Origin: Gracilaria gracilis
Lineage: Eukaryota; Rhodophyta; Florideophyceae; Gracilariales; Gracilariaceae
DNA: 64,000 nucleotides
Assembly (NCBI GenBank): GCA_030374805.1
Contig: JARGSG010000231.1
Location: 124,001-188,000 of the forward strand
Direction of reading: 5' to 3'
Shown one piece after another: positions 1 through 10,715 of the stretch. Below the pieces are notes generated by a model. That model was not told the origin of the DNA. It did not search any database and worked only from the letters and a program-made list of their open reading frames with translations. Both the position numbers and the translations under genes were made by a program. Within the stretch, counting starts at the first letter, position 1, and every line of letters begins with the position of its first letter.

Positions 1-705
1 AACCCGCACGGTGGAAACATTCAAAAAATTGTATCTTTTTAATTGACGAGGCATACGCGCGCTTCTCGTGGCGCGCCGTGCGGAGTAACCGATTCGGTTT
101 ACACTATTGTGTGTAGGGAGCGAGCAACGGCATGGTCAAAAAATCTAAGTATTTTGACCGTGCCGCGCTCCCGAATCGGCCATTCCCAGCCTCTGAAACC
201 CCTTGGTTCTCGAGATACAGACCAAAAGGGTTTTCTGCGTTTTCAATACCATATGGAGGGGTAATTTTCCGGTCAAATATTTTGATTCGCCTTGCAAGTA
301 ACCTCCAGGGTGAAACACCGCACGTGCGCCCATGCATGGTGAGAGGCCATGCAGACCAATCCAGGTACATTGCTGGCCACCGCGCGCAAGCGCGTGGCAC
401 GTCACCTCACCTCACGGGGAGGCCAAACCGCTCGCTGCCCCGCGCGGAGGCGAAGCGTCGTACCATCATGGTGAATCCATACTACGAGCACGCAAATGTG
501 GCTCCAGATGGAACCAATTTACCTACAAGGAACTACGCTTCACCCACCGTGGTACGCTGGTCTAAGGAAGGGGGAGGGGAGTTATTTTCGCGTTTCCGCC
601 TCGCAATGCCCCTCGATGGAAAATTGGAACCTAACATGGAAACACATAACTTTTAACTTTACTGAAAGAGCAATACCAACAGGGATGCAGAAGTGGTTAC
701 GACAA
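1..705. other. Gene-free flank of the retroelement-like ORF
   Basis: No convincing coding frame is seen on either strand; the overlapping small ORFs have no recognisable motif. An imperfect inverted repeat is visible (143-160 against 270-287, sharing the arm TATTTGACCG or its near copy). A reverse transcriptase or integrase was looked for and not found here, so if a pol gene belongs to the neighbouring ORF it lies outside the window. Confidence 0.4.
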
Positions 706-3120
706 TCAACCTGATGGGTGAGTGGCAAAGTGAGGCCCCGAGGAGCCTCCAGCTGAGGATCCCCGACCCGGAGTGGTGTTCTGATGGGCTCCCGGCCAAG
801 GCTGGAAGAGGTGAGCCTGGCCTGGGGCCTGGCTAGGCGCGCTACCATGACCCACGGGGGTACTAGTAGGCACGCTGACGCCTGGCATCACGTCGGCACC
901 CATCGGAGGTGGCGCGCTCGCCTGCGCAACCGACGGAGGTGCCGACGACCCGATGTGGAGAGGAGCCTGCGTAGCGGCTAGAAGGCCGGGGTTCAGGCTA
1001 GCACCAAATAGGGGATCCTCCAAAGGGTTTGTAGGCGTCGGGCCCATGGCCGTCGCTAGGCCTGCCACCTGGTTGGTAGCCATCTGGTAGAGCTCGACCT
1101 GGAACCGGTTCCGGAACTCACCAATTTGGGAAAAGGATCGCATGTACTGTGCATGACGAGGCAGGATGCTTTCCAGGAGGGTAAGAGCTTCGACCACAGA
1201 GGTAGGACCCGCCCGCTGGAAGTTCACCACACAGGCTTGGCGGACCCGAGCCATTAAACCTGAAATGGCCTGGGAGTCCACCTGAGAGGGGACAGGCGCC
1301 GCAGCCGCAGCCATGACACCCCCGAGAATAGCCCGCGGAGGCCCATCAACCCGTGTGGTACTAGGGAGAAGAGGAGTGGCACCAGTATGGGCAGGCGTAT
1401 TGCGTCCCTCTGGAGTGGGAGTAGGCGCTGAAGTGACCACAGGGGTAGCTGCTGGCGATTCCACCACGGTTGGGAATGGCTCGGGACTCCCTGGAGGTCC
1501 CTGATCGGTCGGAGTCCCGGGATAGCGCTGCTCCGCGCGGGATACAACCTTCCAGGACACCGGATCGAAAACCTCCCACCCCTGCTTGGCTCCCCACGGG
1601 AAACTCTCCACTTGGGTAAGCAACGATTCCAGCTGCTCAATAGAGTAGTCCGTACCTGCCACAATGGTTCCGATTCCAAATAGGCGAATGTCGCGAATGA
1701 CCCTCGGGGGAATGAAGAACATGCGACCAGGAGGTTGCACACCGTCACGGTAAATCTCGGCTTCTCGAGAACGACAATCCCAGTCAATACCGTCCCGGGC
1801 AGCCTGCAGAGCCAAGATGGCCACCAATACGGCCCATTCCGCGAGGGCAATCGACCAAATGAGGTAATACCGATCGTGGTTACGGGTGATGTAGCTCCCG
1901 AAGTAAGCCAATACCGGTGGGGTTGGGACGCTAAGCGACATCGGTACCTCATAGGCATTCCACCATTCAGGTCGGGCCACATACCAAGAGGTTCTTCCCT
2001 TATTAGGTTGTGAGAAAAACTCCACATTATGGAACCCATGCATGACGCGGTTGAAGCTGGACCGGGTGCGAATGCGAGCCTCGGTGGCAGCATCCACCCC
2101 CCACCTACGACGGTTAGCCCAATGGATGGTATTGTAAGGCCTATCGAAGCAAACCAAATGTGGTGAAGCCGGAAGGTACTGCTGCGGAAGGGAGTCGTAC
2201 TGACAGATCTTCACAACCAGACGTCGGTAATAATGGAGCTCCGGTTCAATACGAACATACTGCAGATCGCTGGGATAAAGCGGGGGGATGAAATACCTCA
2301 TTGGTGTGTGTCGCTGGCGGCTGTCATAGCACTCCACCCGACCCTGACGAGGTTGAGATTCCTTATCCCGACGGTGGAGCGTTTGGGGGACGGAGCGGAG
2401 ACGCTCGCAATCCCAACGAAACAAACCCAAGTAGGTATCCAAAGTCGGACGGCGCAAGACGCCGGGAAGCGATGTGTTCCCCGGCGCCACTGGCCAGTTC
2501 CGACGGTACAGCGTCGCTTGCGACACCATTCTCGGATCGACCCCGAAGGTACCATGTTGGGACACGTTCCAGTCGGCCGTGGTGAACGGCTCCAAACCAT
2601 AATAGGAAATACCACGAGGAATCTCGGGCTCCGGACCATACGGGTCCCGGATCCCTTCGTGAATCCCTTGAGGTTGATTTGAGGAAGACGGAACCGGCTG
2701 GCTCCGAAAACCAGTTTGGATGCGGGAATGGTACAAAGCAGCACCCCGAGAACCAGACTTGGCAATGCCGCTTCCGCGGCCGCGCGAGGGACCGGCACCC
2801 GACATGGTGTGATGAGTACCGCGAGGGAGTGGTTGAGACGGCGAGCATTCGACCGCAGGGGTGAAGCGAATCGGCTTTTTATCCACAATGGGTGAGTCAC
2901 TAGAGCTGATGCTCAAAACCTCCACCCGTTCGGGGCCCCATGCTGGTTCAACCATTAAGGCATCGGCATTGGTCGCCGATGGCGCGCCGTCCCTTGAGGT
3001 TACCGCGTCCGATTGACCAACATGGGGAACCGACAATCGCCGTGTACCGCTACGGGTGCGAGCCCGCACGCTGGTACCAGGGCTACCCATGTGGTTCAAA
3101 TAAGGATCGGGGGTCACCAT
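706..3120 (-). CDS. Retroelement-like hypothetical protein (804 aa)
   Basis: A single long open frame of 804 residues, starting at the first ATG (3120); the frame is open further upstream but only with a non-ATG codon. I recognise no protein family. The N-terminal third is Arg/Ser/Gly/Pro-rich, the middle (about 220-560) is rich in Tyr, Arg and Trp like a compact nucleic-acid-binding or capsid domain, residues about 580-640 form a Pro/Thr linker, a helical block follows (about 660-740), and the tail is Ala/Pro/Gly-rich. No CCHC zinc knuckle, protease or polymerase motif is visible. It lies next to an LTR-like block and a broken mariner copy, so I read it as a transposon protein: either Gag-like, or an antisense ORF of the type known between pol and the 3' LTR of some plant LTR elements. 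A host gene cannot be excluded. Confidence 0.5.
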   Translation of the reverse strand: MVTPDPYLNHMGSPGTSVRARTRSGTRRLSVPHVGQSDAVTSRDGAPSATNADALMVEPAWGPERVEVLSISSSDSPIVDKKPIRFTPAVECSPSQPLPRGTHHTMSGAGPSRGRGSGIAKSGSRGAALYHSRIQTGFRSQPVPSSSNQPQGIHEGIRDPYGPEPEIPRGISYYGLEPFTTADWNVSQHGTFGVDPRMVSQATLYRRNWPVAPGNTSLPGVLRRPTLDTYLGLFRWDCERLRSVPQTLHRRDKESQPRQGRVECYDSRQRHTPMRYFIPPLYPSDLQYVRIEPELHYYRRLVVKICQYDSLPQQYLPASPHLVCFDRPYNTIHWANRRRWGVDAATEARIRTRSSFNRVMHGFHNVEFFSQPNKGRTSWYVARPEWWNAYEVPMSLSVPTPPVLAYFGSYITRNHDRYYLIWSIALAEWAVLVAILALQAARDGIDWDCRSREAEIYRDGVQPPGRMFFIPPRVIRDIRLFGIGTIVAGTDYSIEQLESLLTQVESFPWGAKQGWEVFDPVSWKVVSRAEQRYPGTPTDQGPPGSPEPFPTVVESPAATPVVTSAPTPTPEGRNTPAHTGATPLLPSTTRVDGPPRAILGGVMAAAAAPVPSQVDSQAISGLMARVRQACVVNFQRAGPTSVVEALTLLESILPRHAQYMRSFSQIGEFRNRFQVELYQMATNQVAGLATAMGPTPTNPLEDPLFGASLNPGLLAATQAPLHIGSSAPPSVAQASAPPPMGADVMPGVSVPTSTPVGHGSAPSQAPGQAHLFQPWPGAHQNTTPGRGSSAGGSSGPHFATHPSG

Positions 3121-3650
3121 AAACGGATTCAACCTTGTCGGTCGGACGAAAAGCCACGGTGGCGCGAGCCCGCGTAGACAAACCGCAAAGGGGTGCGAAG
3201 GTAACCAGAAGGGATAACGGTGGAACAACCTCGATGGAGTCAGCGGCAATGCCTCGAAGGGTTGGTACTCGAACCTCGAAGGGACAGAGAAACACGCCGC
3301 AACCAAGTGGGCGCCAAAATCCTTCACGGTACAGTGCCCACACGAGCTCGAAGGCGCAACCCGCCACCCCCACTGGGTATACCGACACGGTAAAAGGGTC
3401 CAAGCCGGGCAGCCAAAAAGGCAGAACCTTGGAGGTATGCAATGGGCGCGCGTCGCGCCTAAACCACAAATGGGGATGGATAGAGCCGCAATCGGTGATG
3501 ACCAAGGTGGTGAACAGAGTGCGTTCGGTGATGCCTAACCGACGCGACGCACGGCGTGAGATGGCACGAAGGCTGCGACAGGGACCAAATTGGTACGACG
3601 ATGCAACCGACTTGGTGAAAGGATCTAGGAGCCACGAGGGCGTGGCTCAG

Positions 3651-4163
3651 GGTAGGAAGGGGGTCTGTAGTACAATGAGACCTCAATGGGTTGGTGCCAC
3701 GTGGGCCTACTGGTGCGCCTTGCTGGCTGCACTGTACCCAATTGGTATTCTGTATTTTATAATTTCTAATTTCTAATTTATAGTCTAGGATAGTTTAGCA
3801 TTGCTGGCCCATGACAGTAGGTCAGGGGCACAGCCGATGACGTCATGCCCGCATGGGAGATCGGCGTCGGTGCACCTTGTATATATTGTGGTGCACCTCG
3901 CCTCCCCCCTCGGGTATTGTAAAGTCAGGCACCATTAGGGCAGTAACTATACCATCTTGGTCACTTACTACTCTATTACTATTCAGGTTTTACCGCGCGT
4001 CGACGTCTACTACCGTACACCTACACGGTCTAGACTAGTTGCCCCGCCGTTTGCCCCTGCGGGTTTCAGGTGCCCTACTACCATATTGGTTGTGTGTTTT
4101 TCCCCTTTAGGTTGAGCCCTCGCGCGCTCCCTCTACCAGCCGGACCCCACACCTTATCGGTAT
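3651..4163 (+). repeat. LTR-like block with purine tract, CRE and TATA motifs
   Basis: A polypurine stretch (3651-3663) is followed closely by TGTAGTACAA at 3666, the order expected for a polypurine tract and the start of a 3' LTR. Downstream come a perfect CRE palindrome TGACGTCA (3838-3845) and a TATATA box (3880-3885) framed by two copies of the palindrome GGTGCACC (3869-3876 and 3890-3897). The block ends about where mariner transposase homology begins (about 4163). The CRE-then-TATA order suggests plus-strand transcription, opposite to the 804-residue ORF. A second LTR copy is not in the window, so borders are inferred. Confidence 0.35.
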
Positions 4164-4805
4164 TTGTACGATATCGCAGTACCTTTCTGAGTTTTGCTTG
4201 CCACTCAAAAACACAATCTCAGATACATCATAAAAAGAAATGGCACCCAAAACCATGACGGATCCCCCATCATTTTGACGAGTTGAGAAACGGCGGGGTT
4301 CGCGACGTAGATCATGCCAGTACTTCGCGATGCCGTCGGGTCCATCTAAGTTGAACTTTTTCTCGTCAGAGAAGATGACTGTCACTCAGAAAGTGTCCCC
4401 ACGAGTGACATGGCGACGCACCCAAGTGAGCCTCGCTTCCTCGTGCCGGGTAGTGAGTCTTCGAGTCTTCGTAAAGCGGCGGTACTTCAAATTGGGTGTC
4501 TTGCGCAGGATTTGTTGGACGCGACGGACTGTGATAGACAATCCAAGACGCTGCTTCAAGTCGTGGGCGCTGTAGTTTCCAGTTGCTGCCAGTCGCAGCA
4601 ACAGCGTTTTGCTACGGGGGGCGAGCTTTTGGGCGTTACGCGGGGTTTTGGTGACCTTCCCCGCATTATGACGCACCAGGAAGCGTGATATGGTTGATGC
4701 GGCGCGGCTTAGTTGCTTCGCAATAGTACGAATCGCCACGAGCTCATGCTGAAGGGCTAGTATTTGGCCCTTCTCAAATTCAGAGAGGTACCCTTTCTTT
4801 GGCAA
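4164..4805 (-). pseudogene. Broken Tc1/mariner transposase
   Basis: Read on the minus strand from the ATG at 4805, the first 139 residues form the paired helix-turn-helix DNA-binding half of a Tc1-like transposase. An in-frame TGA follows at 4388-4386, where the family usually has tryptophan just before the VIFSDEKKF block that carries the first catalytic Asp. A TGG-to-TGA change would explain it. The same frame then continues through GKQNSERYCD and loses family similarity near 4163. The remainder of the DDE/D domain, including the second and third acidic residues, is missing and replaced by the LTR-like block. The copy is therefore doubly dead: a nonsense codon and a truncation, the latter probably caused by insertion of the neighbouring element. 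Confidence 0.85.
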
Positions 4806-5431
4806 GTTTTACCGATGTCGAAGAACAAATGTGTCAGTTAGATGATTGCAGAGTGTAGTGGTGACTATATGAGATGATTGAAAGTACGTACGTTCTGCTT
4901 GTTTTCGCGGGAGATGCAGTACTGGTGTTTGTACTCGTTGGAGTTTCGTGGTCGTTTTTGGCGGGTAGAGAAGTGTTGCTCCGCCGCCAATGTCATTGAA
5001 AGCGGAATGCAAAGAGTCTTTTGAGTTTTTGTTTAAAGGCATTGATGCGTTTAATATGTGTAAGGACTAAGGCTACAACCGCTTTCTGGGGTGCGTTATT
5101 TGGTTTACAAGCATCGTTGCGTTTCAAATTTCGTTGACTGTACAGTATCGATCTACACACCGAGTCTTGCGGCAAAACGTCTTGGGCTCTAAACAGAAAG
5201 CATTCTTGCCCTTTATACTCCTGTGTGCTTCCCTATAAAGAAAGCAGTGGGCTCAATGCACGACCAGATGCTCAGCGAGTTCACAAGCCGTAAACTGTGA
5301 TGGCTAAACTTCACCCCATCCCCTCCCCTCTCTTCTTTAAAGTTAGAACAATTAAAGCTGCACAGATAAACCACTAACCTGGGCTAACGTCGGCCAACAA
5401 GTTGCACTGTACAACACATCATCTTCAATGT
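4806..5431. other. Intergenic, no gene seen
   Basis: This lies between the mariner remnant and the 3' end of the DOMON/b561 gene. It probably includes one mariner end and the 3' untranslated region of the redox gene. Small ORFs have no recognisable motif. Confidence 0.4.
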
Positions 5432-8400
5432 CTATATTCTTGCATCTTCAGCACCCACCGGCGTTGGGTCATGTGGTACTGCGTTCATCTTTTCTTCCAC
5501 GTCGTCCACATCATCGTCAATAATTGTGGGGAACCGATGCGGGAAGAAATTCAAAATGATGTACAGTAGCACCACAATTCCTGTCACTATACCCGCTACC
5601 GCATACCACGCTCTCGCCCCGTCTCCCCGATTTGTGATAATGCCAATTCCTAGGATCACATTTGCAACTCCCAAACCATAAGCCGTACTGCCAGCGAAGG
5701 CATGTCCAAAGTACCATGGCTTGCGGGCCGGAGTACCCTTGTGCGGTCGCAAAATTCCCGCAAGTCCTTGCAACACAGCCAGACAAAACACAATGGAACC
5801 GATGATCAAATGTGCTCGTTCTACTCGATTGCCTCGGGCGATTCCCATGAAATAAGCCACAATCACCAATATAACTGAGGTTCCATTCAACCCACGATGG
5901 ATTTGGAATGCAACCGGGTTGTACTTCTTGAAATATCTCATCGTGATGATTGCAGTTGGAACAAACAGCAACCACGAAAGCCCCATAAACACACCATGTA
6001 CGATGAAGAATGCGGACGTACCTGTCCCACTAGAAGTTGAAGAGCCCTTAGATAGATTAATTGTTGCCACACCTCGACTAGTCCCACTATGCTGCATCAA
6101 GTTTGTTGGTGAATCAGGACGGGCACCAATCGACCAGATCGCGCTTGTCTCACCATCAGGTTGGATAGCAGGTAGGCCGGAAACGTTCAATTTTCTTGTA
6201 AACCTCCCAATGACGAAGTCACCGTCGACCAATGCTGCAGTATTTGTTAGTCCCTGGTTTGTATTAGGCTGTACACCTGCTGTATTTCGCTGACTCAGTT
6301 GGTAATCACTGATATCAGCAGAATTATCTCCAGTCCTGTACACAATTGCGGCGTTTCCAGGAACCATGCTGTCGTAGCCCCATCCAAAACCAGCATATCC
6401 ATCAGTGCGTGCTCTAACCAAAGTCTCGATTTCGTCGTCTCTGATGTTCCAGTATACCATGTACGCTGATGTCTGGTCGATTCTTGAGCAAGAGTCGAAT
6501 GAAAGTTCTTCACCGCCCACAGTCACGGTACAATCTTGATCACTCTCTTTCGGACCACCAGAACTGACTAGTCGCAAAGCGTCAACATCCACTTGTCCTT
6601 CGTCGAACACACGAATCTCAAAGCCCAGGAGTTCATGCGTTACGCATTGGTAGTAGACAACATCTGGAGTGTCCATAGCGACTGTCCACTCGAGTACTCC
6701 AGCATTCCTCGTAATAGTATCGTTCTGGGTACATGAGGTGTCCAGACTCTCATAAAATTCTTCGTAAGTTTCCACGTTTGTTGTTTCTATCAAGTCGGTC
6801 TTGAATTCACAAAGTGGTCCAACTGCGGTCGGAACAAACTCAAAGATTCCGGACTCATTCCTAGACGTAATGTTGATGCCGGCATAAATGGTTTCTTCCA
6901 ACCGATCCGCTGGAGCCACATTCTCGTACCCACCTCTCGGATTGGAGGTAATGTACAACGGATGAAAGCTGGCGACACCGGTATCACCTCCGTTCACTTT
7001 GAATCGGTACGTCTTTCCACGCTCAACGCCAATCGCGGGAATGAGAACATCTTCTCCTTCGGACCCTTCAGGAGACAGATACCATGCAATACCCCATGAA
7101 ATACCCCTGAGAGCAGTGACACCTCGTTCACCACCAGAGGGTCCTATCCGTGCGGCGAATTCCGTGACATTTGAGAAAACAGGTCTTACAAACGGCTCAG
7201 CCCTCTCTTCAGTCGAGTCATCCTCTTCAACCTCAAGAGCTTCGCAGTTGTCTTGCGCCTGGCGAGTGAAATCGATACTCACATCACCCTCGGGAAACTG
7301 GAGACCCCTCATGTTTCCATGAAACCTTGGCAGCATAGACTCAGTATCGAACGGTCCAATTGCCCACGAGATAAACGTAGAACCATCAGTCTTAATCGGT
7401 CGATCCAGGTCGTCGTCAATTGCTGCGATGGGCCGCGTGTACGAGATACGAACGATATTACCTTGGGATGTACCGACGACGTTCGTAATGTGATTTTTTC
7501 CATTGCCAGGGGTGCGTTCCACATCTGGGCACACACCCTCTCCATCGGAACATGAAGACCGGGCGCTCATGTGATAGTCAATGGCAAAGTAATCGTCTCC
7601 CTGCTTGTACGCAATAGCAACATCACTGTAGAAATTGTGCACATGTTAGATATCGCCCGATGAAGAGAAAGAAGGAAGCGCGCAATTAGAAAAGGATATC
7701 AATACAAAACTTACCTGCCAACCATGTCAGTACCCTGGTCGGAACCACTGACACCGAAGCCCATGTACATATCTTCGTCAAGCACGGCAACAAGTTCAAC
7801 GTTGACGGCTTCATCGTCTGAATCAAGCTGCCAGCGTACCTGGTACTTGGAGTTAAGCGACTCGCAGCTGTACCCATCTCGAACCGGAAACACTGGCTCA
7901 GCACCACCGCCACCACCACCAGGGCCGCACTGTGCCTCGGCGCGTGCTGGAGTTTCTGATAGACGACTAACATCAATGTCAAGTCCCCCAAAGGATGCAC
8001 TCGCCGTTCTACACCAAATGGAGAAGTGTCCCACTTGGGACAACGTAAGACCATCTGGGAGCTCGATGCGCACGGTCTGGTCACTAAACGCTCCCAAGCG
8101 GTCAATGACTTGGCACTCATCCAGCTGCGGTGCTATAACACCATCGGACGACGCCTCGGTATCACGATCGATCCAAAACGCTGCGGCCGGCCCACGGCCA
8201 TCATAATTGAAGTTTTCGATCTCCAGCGTGCGCTCGTTGAGAGCGAACACGGTGCCGCTGACTTCATGCTGCAAGGTAGAGAGCTCGCCAAGGCGGATTC
8301 TCTGCTGTGGCTGGGCAGCAGGCTGCGTGCATTGGGGCTGAGCCTCTGGCGGGGCGGGGGACAGAGCAGCGGCGTCAATTCGAATGCCGCCAAACGAGAC

Positions 8401-8772
8401 GCCGACAGTCACGCACCAGATGGAAAAGTGGCCCACTTCGGAAAGCGTGAGGCCGTCGGGCAGTTCGATGCTGACTGTTTCGCCTTCAAAGCGCGGCAAG
8501 CGGTTGATGATGTCGCAAGATTGTGCCTCCGGGGCGATGACGCCCTCTCGTGTGGCGTCTTCACCGCGGTCTATCCAGTACACGGCGGCGGGTCCAGCGC
8601 CGTCATAGTTGAAGTTTTCAATCTCCAGCGTTCGGTCGTTGAGGGCGTACACGGTGCCACTGACGTCGTGCTGAAGCGTTTCCAGATCGCCGATGAGGAC
8701 GCGTTCCTGGGCGACACAGGCTGAAAGCAGCAGCGACAAGCAGGCGGCCAACAGAAGAAACGGCGCGGCCAT
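5432..8772 (-). CDS. DM13-DM13-DOMON-cupredoxin-like-DOMON-cytochrome b561 membrane redox protein
   Basis: Two exons, 8772-7715 and 7625-5432, joined by an 89-bp GTAAGT...CAG intron (7626-7714) that restores the frame; product 1083 aa. Seen in order: signal peptide (1-21); two DM13 domains (about 28-137 and 160-270), nearly duplicates of each other and each with paired Cys; a DOMON domain (about 303-475) split by the intron; a cupredoxin-like segment (about 520-697, with His574, Cys680 and His683); a second DOMON (about 718-880); and a cytochrome b561 core (about 890-1047) with four His placed as haem ligands (896, 929, 958, 994). The tail is short and acidic. Family knowledge: b561 moves electrons across a membrane, while DOMON and DM13 bind haem or redox groups outside. 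I infer a trans-membrane reductase facing the apoplast or a vesicle lumen. Domain order resembles Skeletor-type proteins; substrate unknown. Confidence 0.9.
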
Positions 8773-9490
8773 CGGATGTGCGGGAATGCACTGCGAACGC
8801 AGGACGAAGGGGGGGGGGGGGGTGGGGGAAGGGGACGGAAGGGGGCGACGGGGAAAGGAAGCGGGTCAGAAAGCGTATCTACAGCAACGAAGCAGAGTGA
8901 GGCAGCAGAGCAGAAGGAACGAAATGAAGCGCGAGGCTGTTTTTAATTGCTGCGCGCGGCGGTGTAGAAATGCGCCACGGCGGTGTAGATATATATCTAT
9001 CTTGCGAGGGGGAAAAACAATGCGGCGCGCGAGAAATGACGTCAAGAAGACGAACCGCAGAGACGGCGCAGCGTGGTGGTTGGTTGTTGGGCGCGTGCCG
9101 CGCGCGCGCGCGCGTTAGCTCCGTCGCACACTGACACTGCGAGTGGCGTCGCGCCGCGCCGCGCCGCGCCGCGTCGCACCCTTTCGGCGGCACGCGCCGG
9201 CGGCGAGAAACTGCGGCGCGATGCACGCGCCGTGCACACATGGCGGCGCTGCAAGCCGCTGCCCTCATCATACGAATGTACAGTAGATATCTTATCTACT
9301 GTAACCTTCGGCTGTGTTGTTCAAATGTTTGAAAGAAAAGATAGCGCTCCGTTCTTCCGCGCGCGCCCCTTCAGCCCTTCCGCCTTGGGCCGCTCTCGGC
9401 GCAGTCTCTCGGCGGCCGCCATCTGTTGCTTCTTCTGTTGCTCTGTGGCTCTCCGCCTCCGCTCAGTTGCGATACGCCGCGTAGATACCG
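8773..9490. promoter_or_regulatory. Promoter region of the DOMON/b561 gene, GC-rich
   Basis: Upstream of the ATG at 8772 lies a run of G broken once by T (about 8809-8830), equal to a C-run in the mRNA-sense strand. It is followed by purine-rich sequence, a TATATATC stretch near 8990-9000, a CGCG-dense block (about 9095-9180) with repeated GCCGC units, and an inverted repeat at 9279-9303. No coding frame is credible. Confidence 0.5.
9279..9303. repeat. Perfect 11-bp inverted repeat with 3-nt spacer
   Basis: The arm TACAGTAGATA (9279-9289) is mirrored exactly by TATCTACTGTA (9293-9303) around TCT. It lies about 190 bp past the stop of the minus-strand gene at 9491. It could be a transcript hairpin or a dimeric factor site. 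Confidence 0.8.
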
Positions 9491-10174
9491 CTACTCGCCG
9501 TGCTGCATGATGCTCATCTTCATTCGCAGTTGCTCGTGCTCGCGTCGCGCTTCGCCCACCTTCCATCCGCTTTGCTCGTACCAGTTGCTCTTGAACACCG
9601 CATCTCGGTTGCGACAGCGTCCATTCCGCACCGCAACATCCCTGAAATACACATACTCGTGGCTCATCACAAAGCCGGGCAGCATCAGGCATTCGTGCCC
9701 GTCAAAGCGCATGTCCGTTTCCATGAAAAGCACGTTTGGAAGCACGCACCCGCACGAGAACAGCACCATGCCGTACCCTTGCACCTTGCTTTGCTTGAGT
9801 AGCTCGTCTACTTGCTGTAGCCAGCCCTCGCTCATCACCCGATACTCATCGTCGTACACAAACGCAACGTAGTCTACCTTGGAAGCTACTTTGGCCCATT
9901 CGTGTCGCTCCAGCGTGTTTAGCATGTCGTCGGCCCGAATCGCGTCGCCAAAGTAGATGGATCGGTTTCCAACCGTTGCCACTTGCCTCTCAAACGCCGA
10001 AAGTTGATCAAAAGACAGCTCCACATTGTGGGAGCGGATCGCCCCATAGTACACGCCAGTTACAACCAACAGCACAACCACTGCCACAAACGCTGACGCG
10101 TTGCCCATCGTTTTGGACCACATAACTTTAGTGGCCAACTTTTTGCCAGATCGAGCGCTGCTCAACTTACTCAT
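9491..10174 (-). CDS. Type II single-pass membrane protein, unknown function
   Basis: 227 aa from the ATG at 10174; the frame is open a little further, but only with a GTG. A basic N-terminus (about 1-28) precedes one hydrophobic helix (about 30-45) and a lumen-side domain. This is the layout of a Golgi type II protein. The lumenal part has an acidic YDDEYRV motif after a hydrophobic strand (DYVAFVYDDE) and several Cys (SCGC, ECLML, RCRNRD). Strand-then-acidic-pair is reminiscent of a nucleotide-sugar-binding glycosyltransferase fold, but the domain is short and I do not recognise a family, so this is only an inference. The gene is divergent from the DUF3228 gene, with about 540 bp between start codons. 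Confidence 0.6.
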   Translation of the reverse strand: MSKLSSARSGKKLATKVMWSKTMGNASAFVAVVVLLVVTGVYYGAIRSHNVELSFDQLSAFERQVATVGNRSIYFGDAIRADDMLNTLERHEWAKVASKVDYVAFVYDDEYRVMSEGWLQQVDELLKQSKVQGYGMVLFSCGCVLPNVLFMETDMRFDGHECLMLPGFVMSHEYVYFRDVAVRNGRCRNRDAVFKSNWYEQSGWKVGEARREHEQLRMKMSIMQHGE

Positions 10175-10715
10175 CAGCAAAGTAGCCTTCGCGCTCACAG
10201 TTGTGCGTACAACACAGATTGCTTCAGTAGGAGCCTACTAGCAACAATCATTCACATTTCGGCTGCGCCCTGCCGTCGCTTCTTCTCGCTGCCAGTAAAA
10301 CGCTACCACGCCAACTCGGATGATTTGCTCCGAGTCCACCGTGCCACACTTGCGGTAAGCGATACAGCTGCAAAGCGCTAGACGATGCTTGTTGCGGCAA
10401 GCAGCGCGGAGCTGTTGCGCCTGACCAATCTTTGCCTTACGTGGAACATGCCCATGAGGAGGAGCTGGTGCGATGGTTGTCCCGTTTTGGGCGCACGCCA
10501 ACTTGACACAACCAAATTTCCTCCAAATATGAGAGCAATTTTTAAATTCAACTTCAAAGTTTGAACACGTCATCATCTGCCTTCCTCGAAGGTAGATCAA
10601 TATCAGAGTAGATGGAGTTTGGTCGCCCCCAGAACGAAGGCGCCGACCGACAACTCCCACTCTTATTTATTTTCGCAGATTCCGGGCGCAAAACCGAGCG
10701 CAAAACACGCAGTTA
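10175..10715. promoter_or_regulatory. Divergent promoter region
   Basis: It lies between two divergent start codons. It carries one copy of the window-enriched octamer TACCTTCG on the minus strand (CGAAGGTA, 10587-10594), 122 bp upstream of the plus-strand ATG. A 140-residue minus-strand ORF here has no recognised domain and is probably chance. Confidence 0.45.

Noticed and set aside
132..656. 174-residue plus-strand ORF at the window start
   Set aside because: No motif, competing ORFs on both strands, and inverted-repeat sequence beneath it.
3234..3776. Plus-strand ORF with a hydrophobic C-terminus
   Set aside because: Its longer version starts with TTG. The hydrophobic tail comes from the LTR-like block, and another frame is open on the opposite strand.
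8026..8724. 232-residue plus-strand ORF opposite exon 1 of the DOMON/b561 gene
   Set aside because: Antisense shadow of the duplicated DM13 domains, whose conserved motifs lie on the minus strand.
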